From Rhodoblastus sphagnicola (GTDB lineage Bacteria; Pseudomonadota; Alphaproteobacteria; Rhizobiales; Beijerinckiaceae), in assembly GCF_002937075.1 (NCBI RefSeq), contig NZ_NHSJ01000018.1:1-64000 (forward strand): a stretch of DNA of 64,000 bases, written 5' to 3'. Made by a program: the position numbers and the translations under genes. Positions 52,645 through 61,300 of this stretch are shown here, piece by piece. Each line of letters begins with the position of its first letter. Position 1 is the stretch's first letter. The notes beneath the pieces were generated by a model. That model was not told the origin of the DNA. It saw only the letters and a program-made list of their open reading frames with translations, and searched no databases.

Positions 52645-52761
52645 ATGAACATACTCAGGAAGATAATCGCCGCTTTGTTGGGCGACGATGGCGCGCCAAG
52701 CCTTTATTCGGGCCTGGTGGTCGGCGATGTCTATCGCCGGGGCGACGACAGAAACCACTGA
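52645..52761 (+). CDS. small ORF of 38 residues with a strong ribosome site
   Basis: GGGAGGG lies 7 bp before an ATG that opens MNILRKIIAALLGDDGAPSL and ends in RRGDDRNH before a TGA. The first part could form a short amphipathic helix. Spacing to coaD is 72 bp on the same strand. There is no homolog that I can name; the ribosome site is the main reason to list it. Confidence 0.45.
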   Translation: MNILRKIIAALLGDDGAPSLYSGLVVGDVYRRGDDRNH

Positions 52762-52833
52762 CGACAGGTAAACGGCGCGCGAAACTCGCGCGCCGGCATT
52801 GCGCGGACGCGCCGCCTCCGCTAACCATGCGAC

Positions 52834-53331
52834 ATGATCCGCGTCGCGCTCTATTCGGGTTCGTTCGACCCCGTCACCAACGGACATATCGACGTCATTC
52901 GCGCGGCCATGGGCCTGTGCGACCGGCTGGTCGTCGCCATCGGCACGCATCCGGGCAAGTCGCCCCTCTTCACCGTCGAGGAGCGCGCCGACCTGCTCAG
53001 GCAAGTCTGCGCCGAGGATGCGCTGGCGAAAAATTGCGAGCTGGCGGTGTCCACCTTCGCCGGCCTCGCCGTCGAAGCGGCGCGCGAACATGGCGCCAGC
53101 GTCATCATTCGCGGCCTGCGCGACGGCACCGATCTCGATTATGAAATGTCCATGGCCGGCATGAACGGCGTGATGGCGCCGGCGATTCAGACCGTGTTCC
53201 TCCCGGCCGGCTTGAACGTGCGTCACATCACCGCCACTTTGGTGCGTCAGGTGGCGTTGATGGGCGGGGATGTCACCGCCTTCGCGCCGGCGCCGGTGGT
53301 GGAGGCCCTGCGCCGCAAGGCCCGCGCGTAA
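52834..53331 (+). CDS. coaD: phosphopantetheine adenylyltransferase
   Basis: CoaD transfers AMP to 4'-phosphopantetheine, the penultimate step of coenzyme A synthesis. The 165-residue protein has the nucleotidyltransferase motif [16 protein letters not shown] (T/HxGH), the substrate block [15 protein letters not shown] and the C-terminal ISSTLVR-like [17 protein letters not shown]. Length and order of blocks are normal. It is followed after 20 bp by a cyclophilin gene on the same strand, an arrangement frequent in Hyphomicrobiales. Confidence 0.97.
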   Translation: MIRVALYSGSFDPVTNGHIDVIRAAMGLCDRLVVAIGTHPGKSPLFTVEERADLLRQVCAEDALAKNCELAVSTFAGLAVEAAREHGASVIIRGLRDGTDLDYEMSMAGMNGVMAPAIQTVFLPAGLNVRHITATLVRQVALMGGDVTAFAPAPVVEALRRKARA

Positions 53332-53351
53332 CTCCCTGGAAAGGAAGAGAA

Positions 53352-53906
53352 ATGAAGGATTCAGTCGATCGCCGCCGCTTTTCGCGCGGTCTCGCCCTGC
53401 TGGCCGGCGCGTTCGCCGCCGTCGGCCCGGCCCGCGCGGCGGACGACCCGGAAAACCTGCTCTATCTGCAACTCAAGGACGGCCGCGTGGTGATCCGGCT
53501 GCGCCCGGATCTCGCGCCCAAACACGTCGAGCAGATCAAGACCCTGGCGCGGCGCGGTTTTTACGACGGCATCGTGTTCCATCGCGTGATCGAGGGCTTC
53601 ATGGCCCAGACCGGCGATCCCACCGGCACGGGCGCGGGCGGGTCCGACCTGCCGAACATCGCCGCCGAATTCTCGTCGGAGCCGTTCAAGCGGGGCACGC
53701 TGGGCATGGCGCGCTCGGCCTCGCCGAACTCAGCGAATTCGCAGTTCTTCATCTGCTTTGCGCCGGCATCCTTCCTCAACGGCCAGTATACCGTATGGGG
53801 CGAGGTGATTTCCGGCATGGAATTCGTCGACAAGATCAAGCGCGGCGAGCCGCCGGCCAATCCGGACAAAATCGTCAGCTTGAAGGTCGCCGCTGACGTG
53901 AAGTGA
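53352..53906 (+). CDS. exported peptidyl-prolyl cis-trans isomerase (cyclophilin type)
   Basis: The 184-residue protein has a twin-arginine-like signal (RRRFSRGLALLAGAFAAVG, cut after ARA) followed by one cyclophilin domain. GFYDGIVFHRVIEGFMAQTG, LGMARSASPNSANSQFFICF and YTVWGEVISGMEFVDKIKRG cover the active site, including the Arg and the Gln-x-Phe-Phe segment. It likely assists periplasmic protein folding. A GGAAAGGAAG ribosome site precedes the ATG. A second, cytoplasmic cyclophilin gene follows, so the pair probably arose by duplication. Confidence 0.93.
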   Translation: MKDSVDRRRFSRGLALLAGAFAAVGPARAADDPENLLYLQLKDGRVVIRLRPDLAPKHVEQIKTLARRGFYDGIVFHRVIEGFMAQTGDPTGTGAGGSDLPNIAAEFSSEPFKRGTLGMARSASPNSANSQFFICFAPASFLNGQYTVWGEVISGMEFVDKIKRGEPPANPDKIVSLKVAADVK

Positions 53907-53933
53907 CACCAGACGTCAAATCCGTGAACCGCC

Positions 53934-53986
53934 CTCGCCCTTCGAGACGGCCGCTGTCGCGGCCTCCTCAGGGTGAGGGGCTACTC
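53934..53986. repeat. single REP unit (CTTCGAGACGG family)
   Basis: One copy with a GGCCGC/GCGGCC hairpin (CCCTTCGAGACGGCCGC ... CCTCCTCAGGGTGAGGGG) sits in the 96-bp gap between the two cyclophilin genes. No inverted partner is present. Confidence 0.7.
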
Positions 53987-54002
53987 TAGAAAAGGAAAAC
54001 AT

Positions 54003-54458
54003 ATGTCCGACGAAGGCAATCTGATGACGCTCGAAACCTCCAAGGGCGTGGTGGTGATCCGCATGCGCCCCGATCTGGCGCCGAACCATGTCGCCCACAT
54101 CAAGAAGCTGGTGGGCGAGGGTTTTTATGACGGCGTCGTGTTTCACCGCGTGATCGACGGCTTCATGGCCCAAACCGGCTGCCCGCATGGCACGGGCACG
54201 GGCGGCTCGAAATATCCCAACCTGAAGCAGGAATTCAACGCGGCGCCGCATGTGCGCGGCACGGCCTCGATGGCCCGCGCCCAGTCGCCGGATTCGGCCA
54301 ATTCGCAGTTCTTCATCTGCTTCGACAACGCCCGCTTCCTCGACAAGCAATATACCGTCTGGGGCGAAGTGATCGAAGGCATGGAGAATGTCGACAAGAT
54401 CAAGCGCGGCGAGCCGGTGCGCGACCCCGACACGATCATTTCCGCCAAAATTTCCTGA
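54003..54458 (+). CDS. cytoplasmic peptidyl-prolyl cis-trans isomerase (cyclophilin type)
   Basis: The 151-residue protein is a stand-alone cyclophilin domain without a signal peptide, starting MSDEGNLMTLETSKGVVVIR. GFYDGVVFHRVIDGFMAQTG, MARAQSPDSANSQFFICFDN and YTVWGEVIEGMENVDKIKRG are the active-site blocks. ATG 54003 has GAAAAGGAAAAC upstream and was preferred over an in-frame start ten codons earlier inside the REP unit. It would speed proline isomerisation in cytosolic proteins. Confidence 0.94.
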   Translation: MSDEGNLMTLETSKGVVVIRMRPDLAPNHVAHIKKLVGEGFYDGVVFHRVIDGFMAQTGCPHGTGTGGSKYPNLKQEFNAAPHVRGTASMARAQSPDSANSQFFICFDNARFLDKQYTVWGEVIEGMENVDKIKRGEPVRDPDTIISAKIS

Positions 54459-54884
54459 TCGGGGAAGGTTTCCTGACGCGCGGCGGCGGGGGCTCGCCCC
54501 CCCCGCCGACGCGCGTCGGATCGACAAGCCCGTTCATCGCTCGCGTTGACGGGACAATCGCGCGAATGCTAAAAAAAAGCCGCTCTGGCGGAGCTGAACG
54601 GCGTGTCCGGAAAACTACTTGCCCCGAAAGCGAAACGGTTTGTCGCGGGGGGTGTGGTGTGTCCGATCGAAGAGCGCTCAATTTCATAGCCGCTGCGCCA
54701 CGATGGCCCAGGCAAAGCAATCCCGGCTCCCTGCTGTCGATTTTCCCGGCATTTCCCGAGGCCATGCGCCGCTCGCGCCCTTCCGTCATCGCGCCCGCAT
54801 TTTGTCTGGCGGCGCGCAAGGCCCGCCGAAAGACGCGGCGCCCGCGTCTCTCGGATAACGGCGCCCATCCGGAGACGATGCGAA
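54459..54884. other. intergenic stretch without recognised features
   Basis: About 425 bp with GC-rich frames open on both strands but no ribosome site, domain or RNA gene that I can support. The queA/tgt genes often found after this cyclophilin pair are absent. Confidence 0.4.
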
Positions 54885-55616
54885 ATGAATGACGGACACA
54901 TCCATCTCCCGGTCGCGGAAGCTTATGACCGTTGGGCGCCCTTCTATGATTCCTATGACAATCCGATGGTCTTCGGCGCCAGTCAGTTGGTCGGGTTTTT
55001 GTCCAAGGCGATCGAGGCCAAGGTCGTCGTGGAATTCGGCTGCGGCACCGGCCGGAATCTCGCCAGACTGAAGCAGGATGGCGCCGAAAGGCTGATCGGA
55101 TGCGATGTTTCGCCGGGCATGCTGGAGAAGGCGCGCGCGCGCGATCCCGCATTCATCCTGTTTCAGCAGGATATGACGCAGCCATTGCCGCTTGCCGATG
55201 GCGTCGCCGATCTGGCGCTTTTTTCGCTGTCTCTCGAACACGTCGCCGAGTTGGTTTCCCCTCTGCGGGAGGCGCGGCGTCTTATCAAGGCGACTGGAGC
55301 GATCGCGGTGATCGAAATCCATCCCTTCCTGTCGCTTGGCGATGTCAGCGCCCATTTCCGCGACGGCGACGCCATCGTGCGGATGCCGACCTTTCCGCAT
55401 CGCTTCTCCGACTACATCAATGCGGCGGCGCAGGCCGGTCTGGCGATCGCCGCATGCCGCGAGTGGCGTCCTCGCGATTTTCAGGGGGCTCCGCCAGAAA
55501 AGCTCTTCAAGCGAGGGCCAGATATTCCGCTGCTTGTCGCGTTCACTCTGACAAGAGGCGAGGATGGTCAGTCGCCGGATGCGCCCCGGCGCCCCAGGGA
55601 GATCCAATCACGATGA
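54885..55616 (+). CDS. class I SAM-dependent methyltransferase
   Basis: The 243-residue protein has the Rossmann methyltransferase order: AYDRWAPFYDSYDNPM at the front, motif I VVVEFGCGTGRNLARL, motif II around LIGCDVSPGMLEKARA, and motif III/IV FQQDMTQPLPLADGVADLAL. This resembles UbiE/biotin-synthesis-type enzymes acting on small molecules, but the substrate cannot be predicted. It is followed after 30 bp by a LOG-family gene on the same strand and may be co-transcribed with it. Confidence 0.85.
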   Translation: MNDGHIHLPVAEAYDRWAPFYDSYDNPMVFGASQLVGFLSKAIEAKVVVEFGCGTGRNLARLKQDGAERLIGCDVSPGMLEKARARDPAFILFQQDMTQPLPLADGVADLALFSLSLEHVAELVSPLREARRLIKATGAIAVIEIHPFLSLGDVSAHFRDGDAIVRMPTFPHRFSDYINAAAQAGLAIAACREWRPRDFQGAPPEKLFKRGPDIPLLVAFTLTRGEDGQSPDAPRRPREIQSR

Positions 55617-55646
55617 CAAACAAATTCGCTCACTGATCGAGGAGCA

Positions 55647-56231
55647 ATGACTTTGAGATACTGCATATTCTCCGGCTCCAGTTCGGGAAGGCTTCCGGTT
55701 TACGCCGAGGCGGCGGAGCGGCTCGGCCATGCGCTTGTCGAGGCCGGGATCGGTGTCGTTTACGGAGGCGCTTCGGTCGGCTTGATGGGGATCATCGCAA
55801 ACGCCGTGCAGTCCCGCGGGGGCGAAGTCATCGGCGTCATCCCGCGCGCGCTCGTCGAAAAGGAGGTCGCGCATACCCAGCTCGCCGATCTCCGAATCGT
55901 CGACACGATGCACCAACGCAAGGCCCTGATGGCCGAATTGTCGGACGGCTTCATCGCATTGCCCGGCGGCATCGGCACGCTCGAAGAACTTTTTGAAATA
56001 TGGACCTGGGCGCAACTCGGGTATCACGGCAAGCCATGCGCGCTGTTGAACGTCAACGGCTTCTATGACGGCCTGGCGTCATTCCTCGACCACATCGCCG
56101 ACGAAGCTTTTCTGAAGCCCGTTCACCGGAACATGTTGATCGTCGAACCGGAGGTGAGTCCATTGTTGACCGCGTTGCGGGCCTACGAGGCGCCCCAGGC
56201 GACAAAATGGATCGCGGCGACGAACACCTGA
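55647..56231 (+). CDS. LOG family nucleotide 5'-monophosphate phosphoribohydrolase
   Basis: LOG-type proteins release the base from nucleoside 5'-monophosphates, for example cytokinin ribotides. The 194-residue protein has the N-terminal FSGSSSGRLPVYAEAAERLG, a GVVYGGASVGLMG loop, and the signature PGGIGTLEELFEIWTWAQLG with the catalytic Glu. GAGGAGCA directly precedes the ATG. In non-plant-associated bacteria these are also housekeeping purine-salvage enzymes, so cytokinin production should not be assumed. Confidence 0.92.
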   Translation: MTLRYCIFSGSSSGRLPVYAEAAERLGHALVEAGIGVVYGGASVGLMGIIANAVQSRGGEVIGVIPRALVEKEVAHTQLADLRIVDTMHQRKALMAELSDGFIALPGGIGTLEELFEIWTWAQLGYHGKPCALLNVNGFYDGLASFLDHIADEAFLKPVHRNMLIVEPEVSPLLTALRAYEAPQATKWIAATNT

Positions 56232-56385
56232 CGCCCAACGAAGCGCGGCTGGGACACGATCCGTGGGCCGCCATCCCTGGGCCGCGCTCGGGCGCTTCGC
56301 CGCCATGCTTGTCGGTCCCCCGATTACTCCGAATTAACGGAAGGCGCTGCGTGATTTTCGCCGCGGCTTCTGGCATAATGGCGTC

Positions 56386-56880
56386 ATGACCGATCTTCTC
56401 GACATTCCCCTGCGCGCCATCGATGGCGAAACTCGCACCCTGCGCGATTACGCCGGCAAAGTTATTCTGGTCGTCAACGTCGCCAGCCGCTGCGGCTTCA
56501 CGCCCCAATATTCGGGGCTTGAGGCGATCTACCGGCGCTACGGAGCGCAGGGCTTCGTGGTGCTCGGCTTTCCCTGCGACCAGTTCGGCCACCAGGAGCC
56601 CGGCGACGACGCGGAAATCAAGACGTTTTGCACCGTGAACTACGGGGTGTCCTTTCCCATGTTCGCCAAGGTCGAGGTCAACGGCGACAAGGCCCACCCG
56701 CTGTTCCGCGCGCTGAAACACGACGCCCCCGGCATGCTCGGCACCAAGGCGATCAAGTGGAATTTCACCAAATTCCTGATCGGCCGCGACGGCAAGGCGC
56801 TGCGCCGCTATCCCCCCACCGAAAAGCCGCAGGATTTGTCCTCCGACATCGAAAAGGCTCTCGACAAGACCTTGGGTTGA
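56386..56880 (+). CDS. glutathione peroxidase (cysteine type)
   Basis: This thiol peroxidase reduces hydrogen and organic peroxides. The 164-residue protein has the active-site block VVNVASRCGFTPQYSGLEAI with Cys in place of selenocysteine, then VLGFPCDQFGHQEPG (the conserved Gln; the second Cys may be a resolving residue), and the tryptophan block IKWNFTKFLIGRDG. Length is typical of the bacterial BtuE/Gpx group. The electron donor may be thioredoxin and not glutathione, as in many bacterial members. It stands alone, between the LOG gene and a convergent transporter gene. Confidence 0.93.
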   Translation: MTDLLDIPLRAIDGETRTLRDYAGKVILVVNVASRCGFTPQYSGLEAIYRRYGAQGFVVLGFPCDQFGHQEPGDDAEIKTFCTVNYGVSFPMFAKVEVNGDKAHPLFRALKHDAPGMLGTKAIKWNFTKFLIGRDGKALRRYPPTEKPQDLSSDIEKALDKTLG

Positions 56881-56990
56881 GAGTGGCGCGCGCGTGAACA
56901 TGATTTGATCGTTCGCCGTCAACGCCCACTCCCTGGATTGTCCCGCGCCAGGGCGGCCGCTCCGCTAGAACCGGGCGACCGCCGCTCTTG

Positions 56991-58319
56991 CTATTGGCCG
57001 GGCGCGACCGCCTCCGCCGCCGCGCGGCGATAGGTCAGGTCGAGGGCGAGCACGCACAGGCCCGAGACCAGCATGGCGCCGGCGAACAATTGATAGAGTT
57101 CGGCGGGTTTCCATCCGAGATTGAGCATGTAGCCCGTGAACAGCGGCGCCAGCGCCGCGACGCCGCGGCCGATGCCGATCATCCAGCCCACGCCGGTCGC
57201 GCGCGCCGCCGCCGCATAGATTTTGGGGCTGATGGCGTAAAACGCCACCACGCCGCCGTTCGCGGCCACCCCCACGCCCACGGCGAACGCGAGCGCCAGC
57301 CCGAGCGACCCCATGAATTTGGCGAACAGCACGAAGAACAGCGCGCCCGAGCCGAGGATCAGCGCCGTGACGAGGCGCGGCTGTATTTTCAGCGAGAGCA
57401 GCGCGAAAATCAGCGAGGCCAGCACGCCGCCCGCCGAAACGAGCGCGCCGGCGCGCACGCCCATGGCGGGGTCGCCCGACACCTGGGCGATCAGCTTCAC
57501 CGTCCAGGAATTGGTGAAGTAAAACGCCGCCATCAACGCGGAGAACCCCAGCCAAAGCAGGGCCGTGCGCCACAGCATGATCCCCTGGAAGACGATGGTG
57601 AAGACCGTGCTGCGGCTCGCCTCCTGCTCGGACGGCGGCAGGATTTCGGACGCGGCGAGGCCGAGTTTGCGCGCGATGCGATTGTAGGCGCGCAGGGCGT
57701 CGCGCGGGCGCTTTTCGATCAGATATTCGATGGACTCAGGCAGTTCCACCACGGCGAGCGCGAGAACGAGCAGGCTGACGAGGGTGGCGCAGCCGAACGG
57801 GCCGCGCCAGCCCCATTGGTCGATGAGGACGGTGGTGAGGGCGCCGCCGAGCGCCGCGCCCAGCGGGAGGCCGACGCCATAGAGTCCCATGGCGACGCCC
57901 CGCCGCCGGTCGGACGAAAATTCCGACGCCACCACATTGAGGCTGGAGACGATCGCGCCCATCCACACCCCGGAGAACACGCGAGCGATCAGCAATTGGT
58001 TGAAGGTCTGGGCGCAGGTCGAAGCCGCCAGGCCCGCAACGAGCAGGGCGAGGCACAGGATGACATGCGCCCGGCGGCCGATGCGGTCGGCCAGGGGCGA
58101 GATCAGCAGGGCGCCGGCGGCCGAGCCGAGCACGCCGCCCGACAGCAAGGTGCCGATTTCGACCGGACCGATCGACCAGACCTTGGCCACATAGGGCGCG
58201 ACAAAGGCCATGACGACAATGTCGTAGCCATCGACCATGGCGATGATCAGGCATGTCAAGACGGCGAGGATCTGAAACCGCCGCATCGGCTGGGTCGCGA
58301 TCGCCTTTCGTAAATCCAT
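56991..58319 (-). CDS. MFS transporter, aromatic acid:H+ symporter type
   Basis: The 442-residue protein has 12 predicted membrane segments. The AAHS-family features are DGYDIVVMAFVAPYVAKVWS in the first helix, the loop motif PLADRIGRRAHVI after helix 2, and SGVWMGAIVSSLNVVASEFS in the middle. AAHS members import benzoate, hydroxybenzoate and related acids by proton symport. It diverges from an acyl-CoA ligase gene across a 307-bp region with an AT-rich palindrome, which suggests that it feeds the ligase an aromatic or phenylpropanoid acid. Confidence 0.88.
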   Translation of the reverse strand: MDLRKAIATQPMRRFQILAVLTCLIIAMVDGYDIVVMAFVAPYVAKVWSIGPVEIGTLLSGGVLGSAAGALLISPLADRIGRRAHVILCLALLVAGLAASTCAQTFNQLLIARVFSGVWMGAIVSSLNVVASEFSSDRRRGVAMGLYGVGLPLGAALGGALTTVLIDQWGWRGPFGCATLVSLLVLALAVVELPESIEYLIEKRPRDALRAYNRIARKLGLAASEILPPSEQEASRSTVFTIVFQGIMLWRTALLWLGFSALMAAFYFTNSWTVKLIAQVSGDPAMGVRAGALVSAGGVLASLIFALLSLKIQPRLVTALILGSGALFFVLFAKFMGSLGLALAFAVGVGVAANGGVVAFYAISPKIYAAAARATGVGWMIGIGRGVAALAPLFTGYMLNLGWKPAELYQLFAGAMLVSGLCVLALDLTYRRAAAEAVAPGQ

Positions 58320-58569
58320 TGTTTCCTCCCTTTGTTATTGTTGTCTTTGTTGGTCTTGATCTTGGCGGCAGGCGCGGCGCGCATGCGCGATCATGGGGCC
58401 ACGCAGGCCCGCCAATGACAATTTCAAAGGTGGGCGCGCGGCCCCAAGCTGAGCGTTTGTCACGCTTTTCCAGCAAAACGACCCCGAAAATCCGCACGAA
58501 TGGGAAATCCGCGCTGCAACAACGCGGCGCGGGCGGAAAACATTTTCCATTGCCAGCGGCGCCGGGCCG

Positions 58570-58595
58570 ATATAATTATATAACATTATCATATT
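58570..58595 (+). promoter_or_regulatory. AT-rich imperfect palindrome upstream of the acyl-CoA ligase, probable MarR operator
   Basis: Its reverse complement contains GATAATGTTATAT, nearly identical to GATAATTGTTATAT in the palindrome at 63072-63100 next to the MarR gene. The core ATATAACATTATCATAT is itself an imperfect palindrome. It sits 32 bp before the ligase start. The rest of the 58320-58626 gap shows no other feature. Confidence 0.55.
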
Positions 58596-58626
58596 TGCGC
58601 ATAATTATACCATAGGGAGAACGCCC

Positions 58627-60231
58627 ATGAGCAGCCGCCGCGCCGAACTGGCCGCGCTATTTCCGCCGGGAGAGCGCACCATCGTCAACATTCTGTGCCG
58701 TCAGGCGGAGCGTCATGGCGACAGGATCGTGCTGCGCTTCGGCGAAACCGCCATCAGCTTTCGCGATCTGCGCAATCTCGCGGCCCGGTTCGCCGGCGCG
58801 CTCAAGGACGCCGGGGTGAGGAGCGGCGACCGCGTCGCGCTGATGTGCGGCAACCGCCTGGAATTCGTCGAGGCCTTTGTCGGCTGCGCCTGGCTGGGCG
58901 CGATTGTCGTGCCCATCAACGTCGCCTCGCGCGGCGCGCAGCTCGCCCATGTCATCCGCGACAGCGCGCCGAAACTGTTGTTGACCGAACCGGCCAATCT
59001 CAGCGTTTTCGCCGACCTGCCGGTTGACGCCCTGCCGATGGACCTGATCTGGAGCTTCGATCCGCCGCCACTGGACAAGGTCAAGAACGCGGCCTGCCGG
59101 CTGGCGCCGCCGCGCGACGTGGTCGCCGCGCCCGCCTCCGCCCGCCCCGGCGACATCGCCGCCATTCTCTACACCTCCGGCACCACAGGGCCGTCCAAGG
59201 GGGTTTGCCTGCCCAACGCCCAATATTTCTGGTGGGGCGCCAATGGCGTCAATTCGCAGGGGCTGGTCCCGGAGGACATCCTCTACACCTGCCTGCCGCT
59301 GTTTCACATCAACGCCCAGCACACCTTCATGGAATCGCTGCTGCTCGGGTGCGAACTGACCATCGAGGCGCGTTTTTCCGCGTCCGGCTTCTGGCCGGCG
59401 GTGCGCCAGACCAAGGCGACCGTCGTCTATCTCATCGGCGCGATCGTGCCGATTTTGCTGGGGCAGGAGCCAAGGGCCGACGATTGCGACCACGCTCTCC
59501 GCCTCGCCATGTGCCCGGGCATCTCGCCCGCCGATTTCGTGGCCTTTCCCAAGCGCTTCAACGTGCGGCTGATGAACGCCTATGGTTCGACCGAGACCAA
59601 CCAGATCATGGGCCACGCCGACCGCCCGCAACGGCCGGGATCGCTGGGCTTTTGCGATGAAAATTACGAGGCGCGGGTGGTGGACGCCGAGGACGCCGAA
59701 GTCCCCGACGGCACGCCGGGCGAGCTGGTCTTGCGCGGACGCGAGCCGTTCTCGCTGGCCGCCGGCTATCTCAACCTGCCGGGCAAGACGGTGGAGGCCT
59801 GGCGCAATCTGTGGTTCCACACCGGCGACCGCGTGCGCCGCGATCCCGACGGGCAATTCCTGTTCATCGACCGCGTCAAAGATTCCATTCGCCGGCGCGG
59901 CGAGAATATTTCCTCCTATGAGGTCGAGGACGTGCTGCGCAGCCATCCCGCCATCGCCGCCGCCACCGTCTACGCCGTGCCCTCGGCTCTCGGCGAAGAC
60001 GAGGTCATGGCGGCGCTGGTGCTGGCCGAAGACGCCGAGGTCGAATTCTTGGACATCGTCAAATATTGCGAGCAGCATCTCGCCTATTTCTGCGTACCCC
60101 GCTACCTGCGCGTGGTCGAGGATCTGCCCGTCACCGAAACCGGCAAGGTAAAAAAATTCGTTTTGCGTGACGAGGGCGTCACCGACGAGACCTTCGATCT
60201 TGAAGAGACCGGATACAAACTGAAGCGTTGA
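58627..60231 (+). CDS. AMP-dependent acyl-CoA ligase (aromatic/phenylpropanoid acid type)
   Basis: The 534-residue enzyme activates a carboxylic acid as the AMP ester and then as the CoA thioester. Visible motifs are YTSGTTGPSKGVCLPN (P-loop), MNAYGSTETN, WFHTGDRVRRDPDG, the hinge region DSIRRRGENISSYEVED and the C-terminal lysine in TETGKVKKF. It begins an operon with an amidohydrolase gene 11 bp downstream. The regulator, transporter and partners suggest a p-coumarate-, hydrocinnamate- or alicyclic-type substrate; the sequence alone does not settle it. Confidence 0.9.
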   Translation: MSSRRAELAALFPPGERTIVNILCRQAERHGDRIVLRFGETAISFRDLRNLAARFAGALKDAGVRSGDRVALMCGNRLEFVEAFVGCAWLGAIVVPINVASRGAQLAHVIRDSAPKLLLTEPANLSVFADLPVDALPMDLIWSFDPPPLDKVKNAACRLAPPRDVVAAPASARPGDIAAILYTSGTTGPSKGVCLPNAQYFWWGANGVNSQGLVPEDILYTCLPLFHINAQHTFMESLLLGCELTIEARFSASGFWPAVRQTKATVVYLIGAIVPILLGQEPRADDCDHALRLAMCPGISPADFVAFPKRFNVRLMNAYGSTETNQIMGHADRPQRPGSLGFCDENYEARVVDAEDAEVPDGTPGELVLRGREPFSLAAGYLNLPGKTVEAWRNLWFHTGDRVRRDPDGQFLFIDRVKDSIRRRGENISSYEVEDVLRSHPAIAAATVYAVPSALGEDEVMAALVLAEDAEVEFLDIVKYCEQHLAYFCVPRYLRVVEDLPVTETGKVKKFVLRDEGVTDETFDLEETGYKLKR

Positions 60232-60242
60232 GGGGAACGGCC

Positions 60243-61115
60243 ATGTTGGACTTGAGCAAGATTGTCGCCATCGATATTCACACCCATGCCGAGGAACCCT
60301 GCGGCACACATGCCGACGACGGCTATGACGCGCTTCAGGAGGCGATGAAGGCCTATTTCAAGCCCAAGCACAATCATCGCCCGACGCCGCACGAAACCGC
60401 CGCTTACTATCGCGAACGCAACATGGCCTGCGTGATCTTTCCGGTGGACGCCGAGCGCGAGACCGGCTTTCGCCGCTACAAGAACGAGGAGGTCGCGGAA
60501 GCCGCCGCCGCCAACAGCGATGTCCTGATTCCCTTCGCCAGCATCGACCCCGCCAAGGGCAAGCTGGGCGCGCGCGAGGCGCGGCGGCTGGTGCGCGATT
60601 TCGGCATTCGCGGTTTCAAGTTTCATCCGACCATGCAGGGATTCTATCCCAACGACCGCAGCGCCTATGTGCTGTACGAAGCCATCGCGGAAGCCGGCGC
60701 CGTCGCTTTGTTCCACAGCGGCCAGACCGGCGTCGGCTCCGGCATGCGCGGCGGCAATGGCATGCGGCTGAAATATTCCAATCCGATGTTCATCGACGAT
60801 GTCGCGGTGGATTTCCCGGACATGCCGATCATTCTGGCGCACCCGTCCTTTCCCTGGCAGGACGAGGCGCTGGCGGTGGCGACCCACAAGCCCAATGTTT
60901 ACATCGATCTCTCCGGCTGGTCGCCGCGCTTCTTCCCCGCCAATCTCGTGCAATACGCCAACACCGTGCTGAAACACAAAATGCTGTTCGGCTCGGACTG
61001 GCCGGTGATCCTGCCCGACCGCTGGATCGCCGATTTCGAGAAGATCGACATCAGGCCGGAGGTGCGGCCGCTGATCATGAAGGAAAACGCGATCAAACTG
61101 CTCAAGCTCGCCTGA
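60243..61115 (+). CDS. amidohydrolase, similar to 4-hydroxyphenyl-beta-ketoacyl-CoA hydrolase
   Basis: The 290-residue protein is an amidohydrolase-2 family TIM barrel. It has the metal motif AIDIHTHAE near the start, FRRYKNEEVAEAA, FGIRGFKFHPTMQGFYPNDR, VALFHSGQTGVGSG, IILAHPSFPWQDEALAVATH and the late acidic residue in LFGSDWPVILPDRW. The closest group I recall is the hydrolase that cleaves 4-hydroxyphenyl-beta-ketoacyl-CoA in phenylpropanoid degradation by Rhodopseudomonas. A GAGGGG site precedes the ATG, 11 bp after the ligase. It would complete side-chain shortening of the ligase product. Confidence 0.85.
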   Translation: MLDLSKIVAIDIHTHAEEPCGTHADDGYDALQEAMKAYFKPKHNHRPTPHETAAYYRERNMACVIFPVDAERETGFRRYKNEEVAEAAAANSDVLIPFASIDPAKGKLGAREARRLVRDFGIRGFKFHPTMQGFYPNDRSAYVLYEAIAEAGAVALFHSGQTGVGSGMRGGNGMRLKYSNPMFIDDVAVDFPDMPIILAHPSFPWQDEALAVATHKPNVYIDLSGWSPRFFPANLVQYANTVLKHKMLFGSDWPVILPDRWIADFEKIDIRPEVRPLIMKENAIKLLKLA

Positions 61116-61156
61116 GCGCGAGCAAGGCGATCCGCCGAAAACAGCCGTGGACCGCC

Positions 61157-61268
61157 CCCGCCCTTCGAGACGGCCCCTGACGGGGCCTCCTCAGGGTGAG
61201 GGCTACTTATTGATTTAGATAGCTAACCCCTCATGGTGAGGAGCCGCTGCAAGCGGCGTCTCGAACCA
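61157..61268. repeat. REP-type inverted pair (CTTCGAGACGG family)
   Basis: CCCTTCGAGACGG-CCCC...GGGG-CCTCCTCAGGGTGAGGG faces an inverted, more diverged partner ending CGTCTCGAACCATGG. It fills the gap between the convergent amidohydrolase and acyl-CoA dehydrogenase genes. Confidence 0.75.
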
Positions 61269-61300
61269 TGGCCACGGAACCGCCCGACCCGACGTCGCCC

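Noticed and set aside
54566-54892. Plus-strand frame of 108 codons before the methyltransferase gene
   Set aside because: Arg/Ala-rich with no domain and no Shine-Dalgarno; it overlaps the ribosome site of the following gene.
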